Shown here: piece by piece, positions 63,543 to 64,000 of the stretch
Numbering within the stretch: the stretch's first letter is position 1
Layout: each line of letters opens with the position of its first letter
NCBI RefSeq assembly: GCF_003050865.1
Contig: NZ_QAOK01000015.1
Span: 16,331-80,330 of the forward strand
DNA from: Nitrosospira multiformis
Lineage (GTDB): Bacteria; Pseudomonadota; Gammaproteobacteria; Burkholderiales; Nitrosomonadaceae
DNA: 64,000 bases
Reading direction: 5' to 3'
Position numbers and translations under genes: made by a program
The notes under the pieces: model-generated
Told to the model about the DNA's origin: nothing
What the model saw: only the letters and a program-made list of their open reading frames with translations
The model's database searches: none

Positions 63543-63995
63543 GTGCGAGGCATGTGCCGGATGATGGAAGTGCACCCCAGCGGCTACTATGCCTGGCGCG
63601 CAACGCCAGTCTCTACACGGCAGCGGGAGAATCAACGGTTGCTGGGGCTGATCAAGCAGTCCTGGCTGGAAAGCGGCGGGGTCTATGGTTATCGCAAGAT
63701 TACCCACGACCTGCGTGATCTGGGCGAGTGGTGTGGCAAGCATCGTGTCTACCGCCTGATGCGCGATGAAGGACTGCATTCCCAGACCGGCTATCGCCGG
63801 CGGCATGGACAGCGTTATGGCCCACCCTCGGTGGCAGCGCCCAATCGTGTGCAACAACAGTTCAATGTGACCGAGCCGAACCGGGTGTGGGTGACCGACA
63901 TCACTTACAGTACGCCCAGCCAACCGAGCCTGCCCGCATGGGGGCGACGTTGCTTGAGCATGTATGGAATGCAGCGCTCGATGAAGTTGCAGTAA
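63543..63995 (+). pseudogene. IS3-family transposase OrfB, truncated
   Basis: The orfB frame runs from the frameshift site; the first standard start is GTG 63543. CRMMEVHPSGYYAWRATPVS, GVYGYRKITHDLRDLGEWCG and NVTEPNRVWVTDITY are the N-terminal domain and the start of the DDE catalytic core (first Asp in WVTDITY). After 63908 the sequence changes (STPSQPSLPAWGRR) and stops at TAA 63995, so the second Asp and the Glu are lost. It cannot transpose by itself. Confidence 0.8.
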
Positions 63996-64000
63996 CGAGT

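Larger units (their letters stand above)
63162..63908 (+). mobile_element. IS3-family insertion sequence, left part
   Basis: The left end is probably the TG at 63162 (TGAATCGCCCCTGCTGAAGT), 64 bp before orfA. orfA, the A-AAA-AAG slippage site and the first part of orfB follow in IS3-family order. Similarity to the orfB family ends near 63908 (VWVTDITY), and no right inverted repeat is seen in the window. The copy is therefore truncated or itself interrupted. Confidence 0.8.

Noticed and set aside
1..64000. CRISPR arrays, rRNA and tRNA genes
   Set aside because: No regularly spaced direct repeats and no recognisable RNA gene sequences were seen.

Overview
The window looks like chromosomal DNA of a motile betaproteobacterium, most probably an ammonia-oxidiser-like member of the Nitrosomonadales (Nitrosospira/Nitrosomonas type). 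This is inferred from protein-level resemblance, the betaproteobacterial flhDC-motAB arrangement, a DUF3579 protein, a PEP-CTERM exported protein and moderate GC content; no marker gene proves the genus.

Layout. 1-15300 is a mixed region: the start of a quinone oxidoreductase, a DJ-1/PfpI protein, a flavin monooxygenase, a decayed Tn3-family transposon (tnpA fragment, solitary MNT nucleotidyltransferase, intact-looking resolvase), a glycosyltransferase, a DUF3579 protein, two repair-gene remnants (an Ada-like methyltransferase without its PCHR active site and a 2OG-Fe(II) oxygenase stub), a lytic transglycosylase, small exported proteins, uvrB, an aspartate-type aminotransferase, a 362-aa protein with Cys and His motifs, and a PEP-CTERM protein.

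15300-62800 is one very large flagellar/motility locus. On the minus strand: fliF-G-H-I-J-K-L-M-N-O-P-Q-R, with fliE divergent; flaG-fliD-fliS-fliT followed by a second FliK-like gene and an FlhB C-terminal-like gene; flagellin; a NarL-type two-component pair; a thioredoxin; an EAL/HDOD protein; flgB to flgL; the motC/motD second stator behind fliA; flhB-flhA-flhF-flhG; motA/motB; and flhD-flhC. flgA and flgM-flgN lie on the plus strand. The logic is a conventional cascade: FlhDC, then the hook-basal-body genes and fliA, then sigma-28 genes restrained by FlgM. Good sigma-28-like promoters are visible before flgM and flgK.

The main oddities are small lesions in an otherwise complete locus: motB is split by an in-frame TAA, flaG has a TAA at codon 5 behind a good ribosome binding site, and the second fliK has lost its start frame. 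A small arginine-rich protein of unknown function sits between the two genes of the second stator.

The right edge carries an IS3-family element with a textbook A-AAA-AAG frameshift site; its orfB stops matching the family near 63908. No rRNA, tRNA or CRISPR was found.
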